Origin: Elusimicrobia bacterium GWC2_64_44
GTDB taxonomy: Bacteria; Elusimicrobiota; Elusimicrobia; Elusimicrobiales; UBA9959
Reading direction: 5' to 3'
Assembly: GCA_001799845.1 (NCBI GenBank)
Contig: MGUG01000045.1
Span: 1-59,570, forward strand
Length of the DNA: 59,570 nucleotides
The translations under genes and the position numbers were made by a program. Shown in pieces: positions 40,746 to 50,871 of this stretch (positions are counted from its first letter, which is position 1; each line of letters begins with the position of its first letter). The notes below the pieces were generated by a model. It had not been told where the DNA came from. It did no database searches and saw nothing but the letters and a program-made list of their open reading frames with translations.

Positions 40746-40775
40746 TTGACAAAAATCAGCCAAAAGTCCTATATT
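40746..40775 (+). promoter_or_regulatory. Promoter of the subtilisin gene
   Basis: TTGACA (40746-40751), 18-base spacer, TATATT (40770-40775). A leader of about 37 bases carries GGAGG at 40809-40813, five bases before the ATG at 40819, so this transcript is led normally, unlike the neighbour at 39808. Confidence 0.75.
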
Positions 40776-40818
40776 GGGCATAGGTCTTTTGGTACCCTGT
40801 TACTTTCCGGAGGATTGC

Positions 40819-42015
40819 ATGAAAAGAATAGTACTGTCCGTAGCCGCCCTGGTGCTGGCGGCCGCCGCGAGCGCCCAGGCCTCGCAGAAGATAATCTCCT
40901 TCGACCCCGCCTACAAGGGCGCGATCGACAAAAGCATAGCGGCCATAGGCGGCCAGGTCACCCGCAAGTTCCGGCTGATCGACTCCCTGGTCGCGGTATT
41001 CCCCGACAATATCAAGGAAGCCTCCATCTACTCGCTGCCCGGCGTGACCGACGTGGCCGAGGACAGCTACATAAACTGGCTGAGGGAAGCCGCGGCCCCG
41101 CAGCTGCCCTCCATGGAAAACGTCCTGGACATGGTGCGCACCGGCGAAGGCTGGGAAGCCCCCTCTTTCGGCGAGATCCGCGCCGAAGTGGACCCCTCCG
41201 AGAAGGAGATCCCCTGGGGCGTGAAGCGCGTCAACGCCAAGGCCGCCTGGGACTATACCACCGGCAAGGGCGTGAAAGTGGCCGTGATAGACACCGGCGT
41301 GGACTATACCCACCCCGACCTGGCCCCCAACTACCGCGGCGGTTATAACGCCATCATCGCCACCGCCACCCCGATGGACGACCACGGCCACGGCACTCAC
41401 GTGTCCGGCTCGGTCGCCGCCGTGAAGGACCTCAAGGGCGTCGTGGGCGTTGCCCCCGAAGCCGAGCTCTACGGCGTAAAGGTGCTCGACAAGCGCGGCT
41501 CCGGCCAGTATTCCTGGATAGTTTCCGGCATCGAATGGGCCGTCCTGAACGGCATGCAGGTCATCAACATGAGCCTCGGCGGCGGCTCCGGCACGGAGGC
41601 GCTCAAGCAGGTCATGATCAAGGCGCATGAAGCCGGCGTAGCCGTGGTCTGCGCGGCCGGTAATGACTCCGGCCCCGTCAACTTCCCGGCCAAGTACCCG
41701 CAGGCCATCGCCATCTCGGCCTCCGACTCGGCCGACAAGCTGGCTTCCTTCTCTTCGCGCGGCGCGGAGATAGTGGTTATAGCCCCCGGCGTGAACATTT
41801 ACTCCACCCGCAAGGGCGGCGGCTACACCACCATGTCCGGCACCTCTATGGCCAGCCCCCACGCGGCCGGCCTGGCCGTCCTCGCCGTCGGCGCCGGCGC
41901 CAATGGCGCCGAAGCCGTGCGCTCGGCCCTGAAGGCCGCGGCCACGCCGCTCGCGGGCCTCAAGCCCACCGACCAGGGCGCTGGCCTGGTGGACGCGTTC
42001 AAGCTGGTGCGCTGA
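40819..42015 (+). CDS. Secreted subtilisin-like serine protease (S8)
   Basis: 398 residues. Signal peptide MKRIVLSVAALVLAAAASAQA, a pro-domain of inhibitor-I9 type (about 22-120) that contains KFRLIDSLVAVFPD, then the catalytic domain. Triad: Asp158 in AVIDTGVDYTHPDL, His191 in HGHGTHVSG and Ser343 in GTSMASPH; oxyanion Asn282 in AAGND. No C-terminal extension or sorting domain, so it is likely periplasmic or released. A clear terminator follows. The ATG at 40819 fits the Shine-Dalgarno; an upstream frame to 40774 overlaps the promoter. Confidence 0.95.
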   Translation: MKRIVLSVAALVLAAAASAQASQKIISFDPAYKGAIDKSIAAIGGQVTRKFRLIDSLVAVFPDNIKEASIYSLPGVTDVAEDSYINWLREAAAPQLPSMENVLDMVRTGEGWEAPSFGEIRAEVDPSEKEIPWGVKRVNAKAAWDYTTGKGVKVAVIDTGVDYTHPDLAPNYRGGYNAIIATATPMDDHGHGTHVSGSVAAVKDLKGVVGVAPEAELYGVKVLDKRGSGQYSWIVSGIEWAVLNGMQVINMSLGGGSGTEALKQVMIKAHEAGVAVVCAAGNDSGPVNFPAKYPQAIAISASDSADKLASFSSRGAEIVVIAPGVNIYSTRKGGGYTTMSGTSMASPHAAGLAVLAVGAGANGAEAVRSALKAAATPLAGLKPTDQGAGLVDAFKLVR

Positions 42016-42031
42016 ACCGCGGACAACAAGG

Positions 42032-42060
42032 AAAAAGCCCCGCACCGCGGGGCTTTTTCT
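42032..42060 (+). terminator. Rho-independent terminator of the subtilisin gene
   Basis: Stem GCCCCGC / GCGGGGC with loop ACC, flanked by A5 and T5 (42032-42058). Sits 17 bases after the stop codon. Confidence 0.9.
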
Positions 42061-42144
42061 TTTAGCCCAACGTCCTTTTATTGACCGGCGCTATAAAGTT
42101 ACAATGTTCCTAGCGGGGCCGCTGGCCCCTCATTGGAGAGCGCG

Positions 42145-42522
42145 ATGTCTGAAAACAAACTGCCTGATGGCGTGAAATTTTTGATCCTTGCGGCCGCGGC
42201 CGGCGCTCTGCTGGCCTCGGCGGCCTGCAAAAAAAAGCCGGCGGAGGCGCCGCCGCCCAAGCCGGCGGAAACCGCCCCGGCCGCCTCTAACGACCTGCCT
42301 GAAAGCCCGGCACCGGAAATACCCTACGCGGCCCCGGAGGCCTCCTACACGCCGGAGCCCGCGCAGCCAGAACCTGCGCCGGCCCCGTGGTATGCCCCGT
42401 CGTCCGCGTCCGCTGGCCCGGAGCCGGCCGAGAAGGGCGCGCGCCCGGTGCTGGCCCGCGACGGCAGCGGCAACCCCGTTCCGCCGCCGAGACCGGTAGT
42501 CCACGGCCCCGACAACCCCTGA
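42145..42522 (+). CDS. Small Pro/Ala-rich envelope protein, possible lipoprotein
   Basis: 125 residues from the ATG at 42145, with GGAGAG four bases upstream. The N terminus has a hydrophobic stretch ILAAAAGALLASAAC followed by KKKP. The Cys could be lipidated, but the -3 residue is Ser, not Leu, so the lipobox is imperfect. The rest is unstructured Pro/Ala/Glu sequence (PAEAPPPKPAETAPAAS). A TACAAT -10-like box lies at 42100-42105. No known domain. Terminator hairpin follows. Confidence 0.65.
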   Translation: MSENKLPDGVKFLILAAAAGALLASAACKKKPAEAPPPKPAETAPAASNDLPESPAPEIPYAAPEASYTPEPAQPEPAPAPWYAPSSASAGPEPAEKGARPVLARDGSGNPVPPPRPVVHGPDNP

Positions 42523-42557
42523 CCCGGAAGCCAGCTTAAGGCCGAGTCTCCGCAAAC

Positions 42558-42589
42558 AAAAGGCCCCGCCGTTAAGCGGGGCCTTTTAA
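42558..42589. terminator. Bidirectional terminator
   Basis: Stem GGCCCCGC / GCGGGGCC with flanking A4 and T4 (42558-42587) between the convergent envelope-protein gene and the sigma-operon's last gene. It works from either side. Confidence 0.88.
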
Positions 42590-42605
42590 TTGCGCCGGTA
42601 ACCAG

Positions 42606-43394
42606 TTACCAGCCGTAACCTTCGCCGGTCAGCTGCTCCAGGCGCTGGTCCACTATCTTGCCCTTGTTGGCCTTGCGGCTCTCGAGCTTTTTCTTGAGGC
42701 TGCCGATCTCGCCTTCCATGCGCTTGACGCGCAGTTCCTGCCCCTTGCTCTTGAGGTCGAACAGTTCGCTCAGCACGGTCTTGAGCTTGTCTTTGATGGC
42801 CTTCTTGTCGGCGTCGGAAGCCTTGTTGAACTTCATCGACAGCTCTTTGCTCTCGAATTCAAGCGCCAGGCCGCGGACGGCGTCCTTCTCCAGACTTTCG
42901 TCGCCTTCCATCTTGGCGCCCATGAACATCTTGCCGGCCATCTGCAGCAGCATCTTGTACTTGGCCGGGGCTACCTCGCGGAAGTCCTCCACCTTTTTAC
43001 CGAAAGCCGGGTCGTGCTTCTTGATGATGGAGAGGACCTTCTCCTCGCCCATGAAGCCGCCCTGCATCTTGCGCACCTTCACCTGCATCTCCATAGGGCC
43101 GCCGCCGTCTTCGCCCTGCTCGGTCCACATCATGCGCTTCTGCTTCATCTGCTTCTGCATGCCGGGCTCCATCCTGCCCTGGCCCGCCTGGCCGCGCTGG
43201 TTCATCTGGCCGCGAGCGCCCATGCCGGGGCCGCCGCCGGGGCCCATCTGGCCGCCGGGGCCGCCGCCGGGGCCGTCGTCGTTCATCTCTATATCGTCTT
43301 CTTCGTCCGGGCCGGGACCTTCCTGGGCCGCGCCGAAGACCGGCGCCGAAACCAGCGCCAGCGCCATTATCCAGAACATAAGCTTCTTATTCAT
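42606..43394 (-). CDS. Exported Gly/Met/Gln-rich protein with coiled C-terminal half
   Basis: 262 residues. Signal peptide MNKKLMFWIMALALVSAPVFGAA. Residues about 25-90 are low complexity with Gly-Pro-Gly and Met/Gln/Arg (GPGGGPGMGARGQMNQRG, GRMEPGMQKQMKQKRMM). The C-terminal half (about 115-262) is strongly helical, rich in Lys/Glu/Leu, with heptad-like SLKKKLESRKANKG. It is the last gene of the ECF sigma/anti-sigma operon (gap 18 bases), so it is probably the sigma factor's effector or a periplasmic sensor of CpxP/RseA-partner type. No family recognised; metal binding by the Met-rich region is only a guess. Confidence 0.7.
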   Translation of the reverse strand: MNKKLMFWIMALALVSAPVFGAAQEGPGPDEEDDIEMNDDGPGGGPGGQMGPGGGPGMGARGQMNQRGQAGQGRMEPGMQKQMKQKRMMWTEQGEDGGGPMEMQVKVRKMQGGFMGEEKVLSIIKKHDPAFGKKVEDFREVAPAKYKMLLQMAGKMFMGAKMEGDESLEKDAVRGLALEFESKELSMKFNKASDADKKAIKDKLKTVLSELFDLKSKGQELRVKRMEGEIGSLKKKLESRKANKGKIVDQRLEQLTGEGYGW

Positions 43395-43412
43395 ACTGCC
43401 TCCTTGAGTTTG

Positions 43413-43892
43413 CTAAGCGTTCTCACCCGCGCTGAAATTCTCGTCCTCGAGCGAACTGTACTCGTAGTCCCAGTCCCCTGAAGAGGCGTTCAGGACCGAC
43501 TCCTCCTGGTAAACCGAATATTCCACCGAATCCAGGCGGGCGTCCAGGCCGCTGTTCCAGGCCAGGTCGGCCGAGGCTCCGCGGCCTGAAAAAGCGAAGA
43601 CGAAGGCCATGACCGAGGCCAGAGCGCCCGAAAGCAGCGCCTCGCCCCATTTGAAGGAGAATCCGCGGCGGGCGGAAACGGCCGCCAGGGCCGCGCGCAT
43701 GACATTGGCCGCGGCGCGCGCCGGCGGCTCCTCCGCCCGGGACTCGAGCGAGGCCCCGGCGGCCCTGAGGGCGGCCAGCTCGGCGCGGCACGAGGCACAG
43801 CCGGGCAGGTGGGTTTCCACCTCGGCCTTCAGCCCCGCGCCGGCTTCGCCGTACAGGTAAAGGATTATTTTCTCTCCGTAACCGCAGTTCAT
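43413..43892 (-). CDS. Anti-sigma factor with zinc-binding (ZAS) motif
   Basis: 159 residues. N-terminal zinc-anti-sigma motif: Cys3 ... His28-x3-Cys32-x2-Cys35 (HLPGCASC). A single membrane segment lies near 83-101 (LSGALASVMAFVFAF), followed by an acidic periplasmic tail with many Ser/Glu/Tyr. Topology is that of an anti-sigma factor that holds an ECF sigma at the membrane. It lies between the sigma gene and a secreted-protein gene, so signalling across the envelope is likely. Confidence 0.85.
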   Translation of the reverse strand: MNCGYGEKIILYLYGEAGAGLKAEVETHLPGCASCRAELAALRAAGASLESRAEEPPARAAANVMRAALAAVSARRGFSFKWGEALLSGALASVMAFVFAFSGRGASADLAWNSGLDARLDSVEYSVYQEESVLNASSGDWDYEYSSLEDENFSAGENA

Positions 43893-43930
43893 AAATAGCT
43901 CCTATGAGTGTAACGCGCCGGGCGGTTTTT

Positions 43931-44503
43931 TTATTGCAGGTCTTTTTCAAGACGCTTGCGCAGCTGCGCGGCGGCCCGGCTCATGCGGGCGAGCACCGTG
44001 CCGATGGGCACCTTCAGCAGCTCCGCTATCTCTTTAAAGGAAAGTCCGGAATAGTGCCGCAGGTAAAAGACCTCACGCTGCTCCGCCGAAAGCGCGGCCA
44101 GCGCGGCGTCTATGCTGGCCCCCAGGGCCTTGCCGTAGAAGGCCTCCGCCGGGCCGGGCTCCGCCGAGGCCAGAAAATCCGCGGGGCCGGGCTTGTCCCC
44201 GTCGCCCTCCAGCGGCACCTCGCCCCGGACGCCCTCGCGCCTGAAGAGGTCCATGGCCGCGTTGCGGGCCACGGTGAACAGCCAGGCCTTGAACTTCTCC
44301 CGCTCGTTATAGGCGCCGGGGTTCCTTACCAGCTTGAGGAAAACTTCCTGGAACAGGTCCTCGGCCGCGTCGCGGCGGCCGGTCAGGCGCAGCAGGTAGC
44401 CGAACACGGCGGCCTGGTGCCGCTCCATCAGCAGCCCCAACGCGCCGGCGTCGCCGGCCCTGAAGGCGGCGACCAGTTCTGAGTCGGAAAGTTCTTCGGA
44501 CAT
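43931..44503 (-). CDS. ECF-family RNA polymerase sigma factor
   Basis: 190 residues. Region 2 (about 15-85) has AAEDLFQEVFLKLVRN and KFKAWLFTVARNAAMDLFRR, typical -10 recognition. Region 4 (about 130-185) has LSAEQREVFYLRHYSGLSFKEIAELL and a helix-turn-helix VPIGTVLARMSRA. Lies upstream of its anti-sigma gene with a 38-base gap. A target promoter could not be recognised in the 77-base region before it. Divergent to the TPR-SpoIID gene. Confidence 0.93.
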   Translation of the reverse strand: MSEELSDSELVAAFRAGDAGALGLLMERHQAAVFGYLLRLTGRRDAAEDLFQEVFLKLVRNPGAYNEREKFKAWLFTVARNAAMDLFRREGVRGEVPLEGDGDKPGPADFLASAEPGPAEAFYGKALGASIDAALAALSAEQREVFYLRHYSGLSFKEIAELLKVPIGTVLARMSRAAAQLRKRLEKDLQ

Positions 44504-44580
44504 TTAGTCGGCTGTCTGTATAACGCGGGCGGGGCGCCTTTTATTACGCCCCTGCCTGGCTTTCCAAATAACTTATAATT

Positions 44581-46650
44581 ATGAAAGCCGTGCGCCACTA
44601 TATTATTCTTTTCTGCCTGCTATTTCAATCCCGGCCCGCCGCTGCGGCCCCGGACGCGTACGGCCTCTACCTGAAAGGAGAGCTGCTGCAGGCGGCCTCG
44701 GCCTATTTCGCGCTGGCCGCCGGAAGCCCGGCCGAGCCGCGCCCGCTGCTCAACGCCGCGATGTGCCTGCGCCAGGCCGGCCGCTACTACGAGGCCGCCG
44801 GCGCCATGGTGCGCGCGCTCGAGCGCGACCCGCACAGCCCCGACATCTACTCCGAGCTGGGCTGGCTGCGCTTCCACCAGGCCGACTACGACGGGGCGCG
44901 CTCGGCCTTCGAGACCGCTATCCGCATCCAGGCGCTGCACGCCCGCGCGGAGCTGGGCCTGGCGAGCGTCTACTCCAACCTGGAGGACAAAGACAAAACG
45001 ATGGCCCACCTGGACAAGTACCGCCAGCTGCGCCCAGACTTCGCCGGCGTGGACTACATCCTCGCCTGGAACTACATGAATTTCAAGATGCACAAGGAGG
45101 CGGAGGCGGCGCTGATAGAGGCGCTGCGCAAGGACCCCTCCTTCACCGAGGCGCGCCTGCCGCTGGCCGGCATCTACGCGCGGCAGGGCAAGTTCGACGA
45201 GGCGTGGAACCAGTACTACCGCGTGCTCGACTACGCGCCGGGCCACCCGGTGGCCTCGAGCATGATGAAGGTGCTGGAGGGCAAGCTCACCAAGCAGCCC
45301 GAGGACATCCGCCCGCCGTTCAAGATCACCAAGCCCCTGGTGATGGAGCCGCTGGACGCGCTGGAGAGCCTGTCCGACTCGGTGAAGATCCGGGTGGGCA
45401 TCGGCACCGGGGCCACCGGCAAGCAGGGCGCCAACAACCTGCTGCTGTTCAGGTCTTACGAGGGAATACAGGTCACGGGCAAGACCAGCGGCAAGACCTT
45501 CGCCGACATCCCCCCCGACCAGATCTGGTACGCGCTTTACGAAGGCGGCGCTGTGGTGCTTAAAGATCCCGACGGCAAGGTGTACGGCCGCTTCACCGGC
45601 ACGCTGCAGCTGAAGCCCGCGCGCCGGGAGGGCTCGGTCATCTTCGAGGCCTCCTCCAAGATAAAGAACCCCTGGTTCCGCGGCGCGGACCGCCAGTACC
45701 GCGGCTACATAGAGCTCTCGCCCAACGGCACGCGCGGCATAAAGGCCGTCAACGTGATAGAGAGCGAGCTGTACCTGCTCGGCGTGGTGCCGAGCGAGGT
45801 GGCACCGCAGTGGCCCTACGAGTCGCTCAAGGCGCAGGCCGTCATCGCCCGCACGCAGGTGCTCATCCGCCGGGCGCGCGGCGGCCAGCACAAGGCGGAC
45901 GGCTACCATCTCTGCGACGGCCAGCACTGCCAGGCCTACAAAGGCAAGTCCAACGAGGCCAACACCACCACCCGCGCCGTGGTGGACACCGAGGGGGAGA
46001 TCCTCACCTACCGCGGCCGGCCCGCCTACACTTTCTTCCACTCCAACTGCGGCGGCTGGATCCAGGCCTCCAAAGAGGTCACCGGCTGGGGAGACTCGCC
46101 CTACCTGGTAACCAAGGCCGACGGGCACCCCGACAAGACCGAGAAACCCCTGGACCCGTGGGACTGGCATTTATGGCTGACCGGCAACCCGCCGGCCAAC
46201 TGCAACTACCCCGGCCGCGTGCGCGCCTCGGAATACCGCTGGATGAAGATCATCCGCCAGAAGGACATGACCTTCAGGATCAACAAGGATTACAACGTCG
46301 GGGAAGTGGTGGATATCGTGCCGCTGCGGCGCAGCCCCTCCGGCAACGTCAACGCGCTCAAGGTGGTGGGCAAAAAGAAGACCGTCACCGTGACCAGGGA
46401 GCACCTCATCCGCAACCTGCTCGGCTTCAGTTCGCTCAAGAGCACGCTGTTCGAGATAGAGATCAACCGCTTCAAGAACGGCCGCGTGCGCAACTACTGG
46501 CTCTACGGCGGCGGCTGGGGCCACGCCATAGGCCTGTGCCAGAGCGGCGCCGCGGGACTCGCCGGCAAGTACAACGTGGACTACAAAGGCATCATGGACT
46601 TTTACTTCCCCGGCACCAGCCTCCGCCGCATCAAATACGTCAAGAAATAG
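44581..46650 (+). CDS. TPR-SpoIID/LytB-domain secreted protein
   Basis: 689 residues. Signal peptide to about PAAAA-PDAYG. TPR repeats (about 25-235), including DIYSELGWLRFHQADYDGARS and ARLPLAGIYARQGKFDEAW. C-terminal SpoIID/LytB fold (about 375-689), with SEVAPQWPYESLKAQAVIARTQ (catalytic Glu region), HCQAYKG, and YGGGWGHAIGLCQSGAAGLA. SpoIID enzymes cut peptidoglycan glycan strands lacking stem peptides. Fusion to TPRs suggests a scaffold for a wall-remodelling complex. The ATG is only two bases after a TATAAT and seven after a TAACTT, so the start may be leaderless. Confidence 0.9.
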   Translation: MKAVRHYIILFCLLFQSRPAAAAPDAYGLYLKGELLQAASAYFALAAGSPAEPRPLLNAAMCLRQAGRYYEAAGAMVRALERDPHSPDIYSELGWLRFHQADYDGARSAFETAIRIQALHARAELGLASVYSNLEDKDKTMAHLDKYRQLRPDFAGVDYILAWNYMNFKMHKEAEAALIEALRKDPSFTEARLPLAGIYARQGKFDEAWNQYYRVLDYAPGHPVASSMMKVLEGKLTKQPEDIRPPFKITKPLVMEPLDALESLSDSVKIRVGIGTGATGKQGANNLLLFRSYEGIQVTGKTSGKTFADIPPDQIWYALYEGGAVVLKDPDGKVYGRFTGTLQLKPARREGSVIFEASSKIKNPWFRGADRQYRGYIELSPNGTRGIKAVNVIESELYLLGVVPSEVAPQWPYESLKAQAVIARTQVLIRRARGGQHKADGYHLCDGQHCQAYKGKSNEANTTTRAVVDTEGEILTYRGRPAYTFFHSNCGGWIQASKEVTGWGDSPYLVTKADGHPDKTEKPLDPWDWHLWLTGNPPANCNYPGRVRASEYRWMKIIRQKDMTFRINKDYNVGEVVDIVPLRRSPSGNVNALKVVGKKKTVTVTREHLIRNLLGFSSLKSTLFEIEINRFKNGRVRNYWLYGGGWGHAIGLCQSGAAGLAGKYNVDYKGIMDFYFPGTSLRRIKYVKK

Positions 46651-46662
46651 CGCTCCGCCGGC

Positions 46663-46701
46663 AAAAAAAGAAGGCCCCGCGCTGCGGGGCCTTCTTTTTT
46701 T
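46663..46701. terminator. Strong bidirectional terminator
   Basis: An 18-base perfect stem (A7-G-A-A-GGCCCCGC / GCGGGGCC-TTC-T7) with loop GCT between the convergent SpoIID gene and korB. Functional from both directions. Confidence 0.92.
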
Positions 46702-46719
46702 CCTTCCGGGAGTTCCGGC

Positions 46720-47718
46720 TTACTTTATCTCCCAGGCGTCGGGGCCGGAGAGCAGGGTTTCCAGCTCGTGCTCCTTGGTGTCGCCCACGTGCTTCACCTG
46801 GTCGTAGTAAAGCTGCTCGAAGGACGGCTTGTCCGTGGAGCGGAAGACACCCACCGGCACCGGCAGCTTCGGCTGGGAGAAACCGCTGATCAGGTAGGCC
46901 ATCTCGGCGTTAGTCTCGTCGTAGACGGCCACCTCCGCGGGCACCTGCCCGGGCTCGAAAGTCACCACCTCGGGCTTGAAGCCGCGGAAGACTATCCCCT
47001 TGTCCTTCTTCACCCCGTAGACCAGGGGCTTGCCGTGCTCCACGCGCAGCAGCACGTCCTCGCGGGTGGCGGGGTCCTTGAGCGGGTCGAACTCCTTGTC
47101 GGAGAACGGCACGCATTTCTGGAAGATCTCCACGAAGGTGGTGCCGTTGTGCCGCGCGGCGCGCTCGAGGATGGCCGTGGTGCCGGCTATGTCGTTGTCT
47201 ATGCCGCGCGCGACGAAGGTGCAGTCGAGGCCCACCGCGAAGCGGGCCGGGTTGAACGGGTAATCGATAGAGCCCGCCGGCGTGCTCTTGGTCTTGGTGC
47301 CGGGCTCCGTGGTGGGCGAGGCCTGGCCCTTGGTCAGCGCGTAGATGCGGTTATTGAACAGCACGATCTTGAGCCCGATATTGCGGCGGATGGCGTGCAT
47401 CATGTGGTTGCCGCCTATGGAGAGGCCGTCCCCGTCGCCGGTGATCACCCAGACCGCGAGCTCCGGGTTGGAAAGCTTCACCCCCGTGGCCACCGCGGCC
47501 GCGCGTCCGTGGATAGAGTGGAAGCCGTAGGTATTGACGTAGTACGGGAAGCGGCTGGAGCAGCCGATGCCCGAGATGACCGCGTACTTCTCGTGCGGCA
47601 GGCCCATGTTGGCCAGCACCTTCTGCATCATGTTGAGGATGGCGAAGTCGCCGCAGCCGGGGCACCACTTCACGGGCAGGTTGGAGGAAAAATCCTTGGC
47701 GGTAAGTTTAATTTCCAT
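46720..47718 (-). CDS. korB: 2-oxoacid:ferredoxin oxidoreductase beta subunit
   Basis: 332 residues. Holds thiamine pyrophosphate and one 4Fe-4S cluster: Cys19 and Cys22 in KWCPGCGD, Cys53 in GIGCSSRFPYY, plus a fourth Cys in FQKCVPF. The TPP motif is GDGDGLSIGGNH. Together with KorA it oxidises a 2-oxo acid (2-oxoglutarate most likely) to the acyl-CoA and reduces ferredoxin. It follows korA by one base. Next to sucCD, which fits 2-oxoglutarate to succinyl-CoA to succinate. Pyruvate or branched-chain oxo acids are alternatives. Confidence 0.92.
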   Translation of the reverse strand: MEIKLTAKDFSSNLPVKWCPGCGDFAILNMMQKVLANMGLPHEKYAVISGIGCSSRFPYYVNTYGFHSIHGRAAAVATGVKLSNPELAVWVITGDGDGLSIGGNHMMHAIRRNIGLKIVLFNNRIYALTKGQASPTTEPGTKTKSTPAGSIDYPFNPARFAVGLDCTFVARGIDNDIAGTTAILERAARHNGTTFVEIFQKCVPFSDKEFDPLKDPATREDVLLRVEHGKPLVYGVKKDKGIVFRGFKPEVVTFEPGQVPAEVAVYDETNAEMAYLISGFSQPKLPVPVGVFRSTDKPSFEQLYYDQVKHVGDTKEHELETLLSGPDAWEIK

Positions 47719-47719
47719 A

Positions 47720-49567
47720 TTATTTCCCCAGGACCTCCCTTATTTTGGCCAGTATCTCGTCTGAGTTCAGCGGCTGGCCCTGCACCTTGTTGAGGCCGAG
47801 CGGCTCGACCAGGTACTCCGAGCGCAGCAGCAGGCGCAGCTGGCCGGAGTTCTCCTCGGGCAACAGCACCTTGCGGAAGCCCTTCAGGATGCCGCCCAGG
47901 TCGGGCGGCAGCGGCCAGAGGTTGCGGATATGCGCCGAAGAGACGGTCAGGCCGGCCTTGCGGGCCTCGCCCATGGCCTCGGCTATGGCGCCGTAGGTGG
48001 AGCCCCAGCCCAGCACCAGCAGTTCCCCGGCCTCGGGGCCGGTGACCCTGGTCGGCGGGATCTCGCGGGCTATGCCGGCGATCTTGGCGGCGCGGATGTC
48101 CGTCATCTTCTGGTGGTTTTCGGGATCGTAGCTGATGGCCCCGGTGCCCTCGGCTTTCTCCAGGCCGCCGATGCGGTGTTCGTAGCCCTTCAGGCCGGGC
48201 CACGCCCAGGGGCGGGCCAGCGTGACCGGGTCGCGCTGGTAAGGCTTGAAGGCCTCCGGCGCGGGCAGCGGCGGCAGGTCGAATTTGGGCAGCTCTGAGA
48301 GCTTGGGGATGCGGAAAGGCTCGGAACCGTTGGAGAGGTAGGAGTTGGACAGCACGATGACCGGCGTCATGTACTTGACGGCCAGGCGCGCCGCTTCCAG
48401 CGTGGTGGTGAAGCAGTCGGCAGGGGAACTCGCGGCCAGCACCGCGAGCGGGCTCTCGCCGTGGCGGCCGTAGATGGCCTGCAGCAGGTCGCTCTGCTCG
48501 GTCTTGGTTGGCAGGCCGGTGGACGGGCCGCCGCGCTGCACGTTCACTATCACCATGGGCAGCTCGGTGATCACGCCGAGGCCGATAGCCTCTATCTTGA
48601 GGGACAGCCCGGGGCCGGAGGTGCCGGTGGCGGCCAGCTCGCCCGCGAAGGCGGCGCCTACGGTGGCGCACATGGCCGCGATCTCGTCCTCGGCCTGGAA
48701 CACCACCACGTCGTTGGCGCGGTGCTTGGAGAGGGTGTGCAGGATCTCGGAAGCCGGGGTGATGGGGTAGGAACCGTAGAACAGCTTCTTCTTGAGGAGC
48801 TTCGCCGCGGTGATCAGCGCGTAGGCGGCGGCCTCGTTGCCGGTGAGGTTGCGGTACTTGCCGGGGGCGACGGCGCTCTTCCTGGTCTGGAAGCGGGCGT
48901 CGAAGAGCTCGGTGGTCTCGGCGTAGTCGTAGCCGGCCTCGAGCGCCTTGAAGTTGGCGGCCGCCAGGGCCGGCGTCTTGCCGAACTTGGCGTCTATGCG
49001 CTCCTTGGTGGGCCCCAGGGGCAGGCCGTACATCCAGAACAGTATGCCCAGCATGTAGAAATTCTTGCACTTGAGGACCTGCGGCTTAAGCAGGCCGGAA
49101 TCCTTCAGCGCGTTCTCGGTCAGCGCGTTGGCGGGCACGGCGATGACGCGGTAGTTGGCGAGCGTCCCGTCCTCGAGGGGGTTCGTCTTGTAGCCGGCCT
49201 TCTCCAGGGAGGCCTGCGCGAAAGCGTCGGAGTTGGCAATGATGACGGAGCCCTTGTCGAGGCTCTTCAGGTTGACCGCGAGGGCGGCGGGGTTCATGGC
49301 GACCAGCACGTTCGGCTTGTTGCCCGGGGTCATCACGGAGTCGTCGCCGAAGGAGATCTGGAAGCCGCTGACGCCGGCCAGAGACCCGGCAGGGGCGCGG
49401 ATCTCGGCGGGATAGTCGGGCAGGGTGCTGAGGTCGTTGCCGGCCACGGCGGTGGCGTTGGCGAACTGGCTGCCCACCAGCTGTATGCCGTCGCCGGAAT
49501 CCCCTGCGAAGCGGACGGTGACGGAGCTTAACTCGCTTACGTTTACGGTTTTTTTCTTGCCGTTCAT
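47720..49567 (-). CDS. korA: 2-oxoacid:ferredoxin oxidoreductase alpha subunit (gamma domain fused)
   Basis: 615 residues from the ATG at 49567. The N-terminal gamma-type domain has FAGDSGDGIQLVGSQFA, ADRs typical of the family, then the alpha domain beginning FYGSYPITPASEILHTL and GGPSTGLPTKTEQSDLL, and a C-terminal VLGWGSTYGAIAEAM transketolase-like domain. The fused gamma-alpha layout is that of KorA. An upstream frame to 49732 reads through the promoter region and is not protein. Divergent from sucC. Confidence 0.92.
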   Translation of the reverse strand: MNGKKKTVNVSELSSVTVRFAGDSGDGIQLVGSQFANATAVAGNDLSTLPDYPAEIRAPAGSLAGVSGFQISFGDDSVMTPGNKPNVLVAMNPAALAVNLKSLDKGSVIIANSDAFAQASLEKAGYKTNPLEDGTLANYRVIAVPANALTENALKDSGLLKPQVLKCKNFYMLGILFWMYGLPLGPTKERIDAKFGKTPALAAANFKALEAGYDYAETTELFDARFQTRKSAVAPGKYRNLTGNEAAAYALITAAKLLKKKLFYGSYPITPASEILHTLSKHRANDVVVFQAEDEIAAMCATVGAAFAGELAATGTSGPGLSLKIEAIGLGVITELPMVIVNVQRGGPSTGLPTKTEQSDLLQAIYGRHGESPLAVLAASSPADCFTTTLEAARLAVKYMTPVIVLSNSYLSNGSEPFRIPKLSELPKFDLPPLPAPEAFKPYQRDPVTLARPWAWPGLKGYEHRIGGLEKAEGTGAISYDPENHQKMTDIRAAKIAGIAREIPPTRVTGPEAGELLVLGWGSTYGAIAEAMGEARKAGLTVSSAHIRNLWPLPPDLGGILKGFRKVLLPEENSGQLRLLLRSEYLVEPLGLNKVQGQPLNSDEILAKIREVLGK

Positions 49568-49620
49568 GCCGACCCCTTGAAAACAGCCTGCCCGGCCGGA
49601 AACACCGGGGCGAAGTGACT

Positions 49621-49660
49621 TTGCCCAAATTATATTACAATTTGTATCATTAAGGTTCAA
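49621..49660. promoter_or_regulatory. Overlapping divergent promoters of korAB and sucCD
   Basis: Plus strand: TTGCCC (49621-49626), 18-base spacer, TATCAT (49645-49650). Minus strand: TTGAAC (49660-49655), 17-base spacer, TAATAT (49637-49632). The two promoters overlap by 29 bases, so both operons may be set by one factor or compete for polymerase. Confidence 0.6.
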
Positions 49661-49706
49661 CAACCGTCCCGCGGCCCGGGCCGGGCTATTTTCCGGAGGC
49701 TTTTCA

Positions 49707-50867
<1,161 letters not shown>

Positions 50868-50871
50868 ACAC

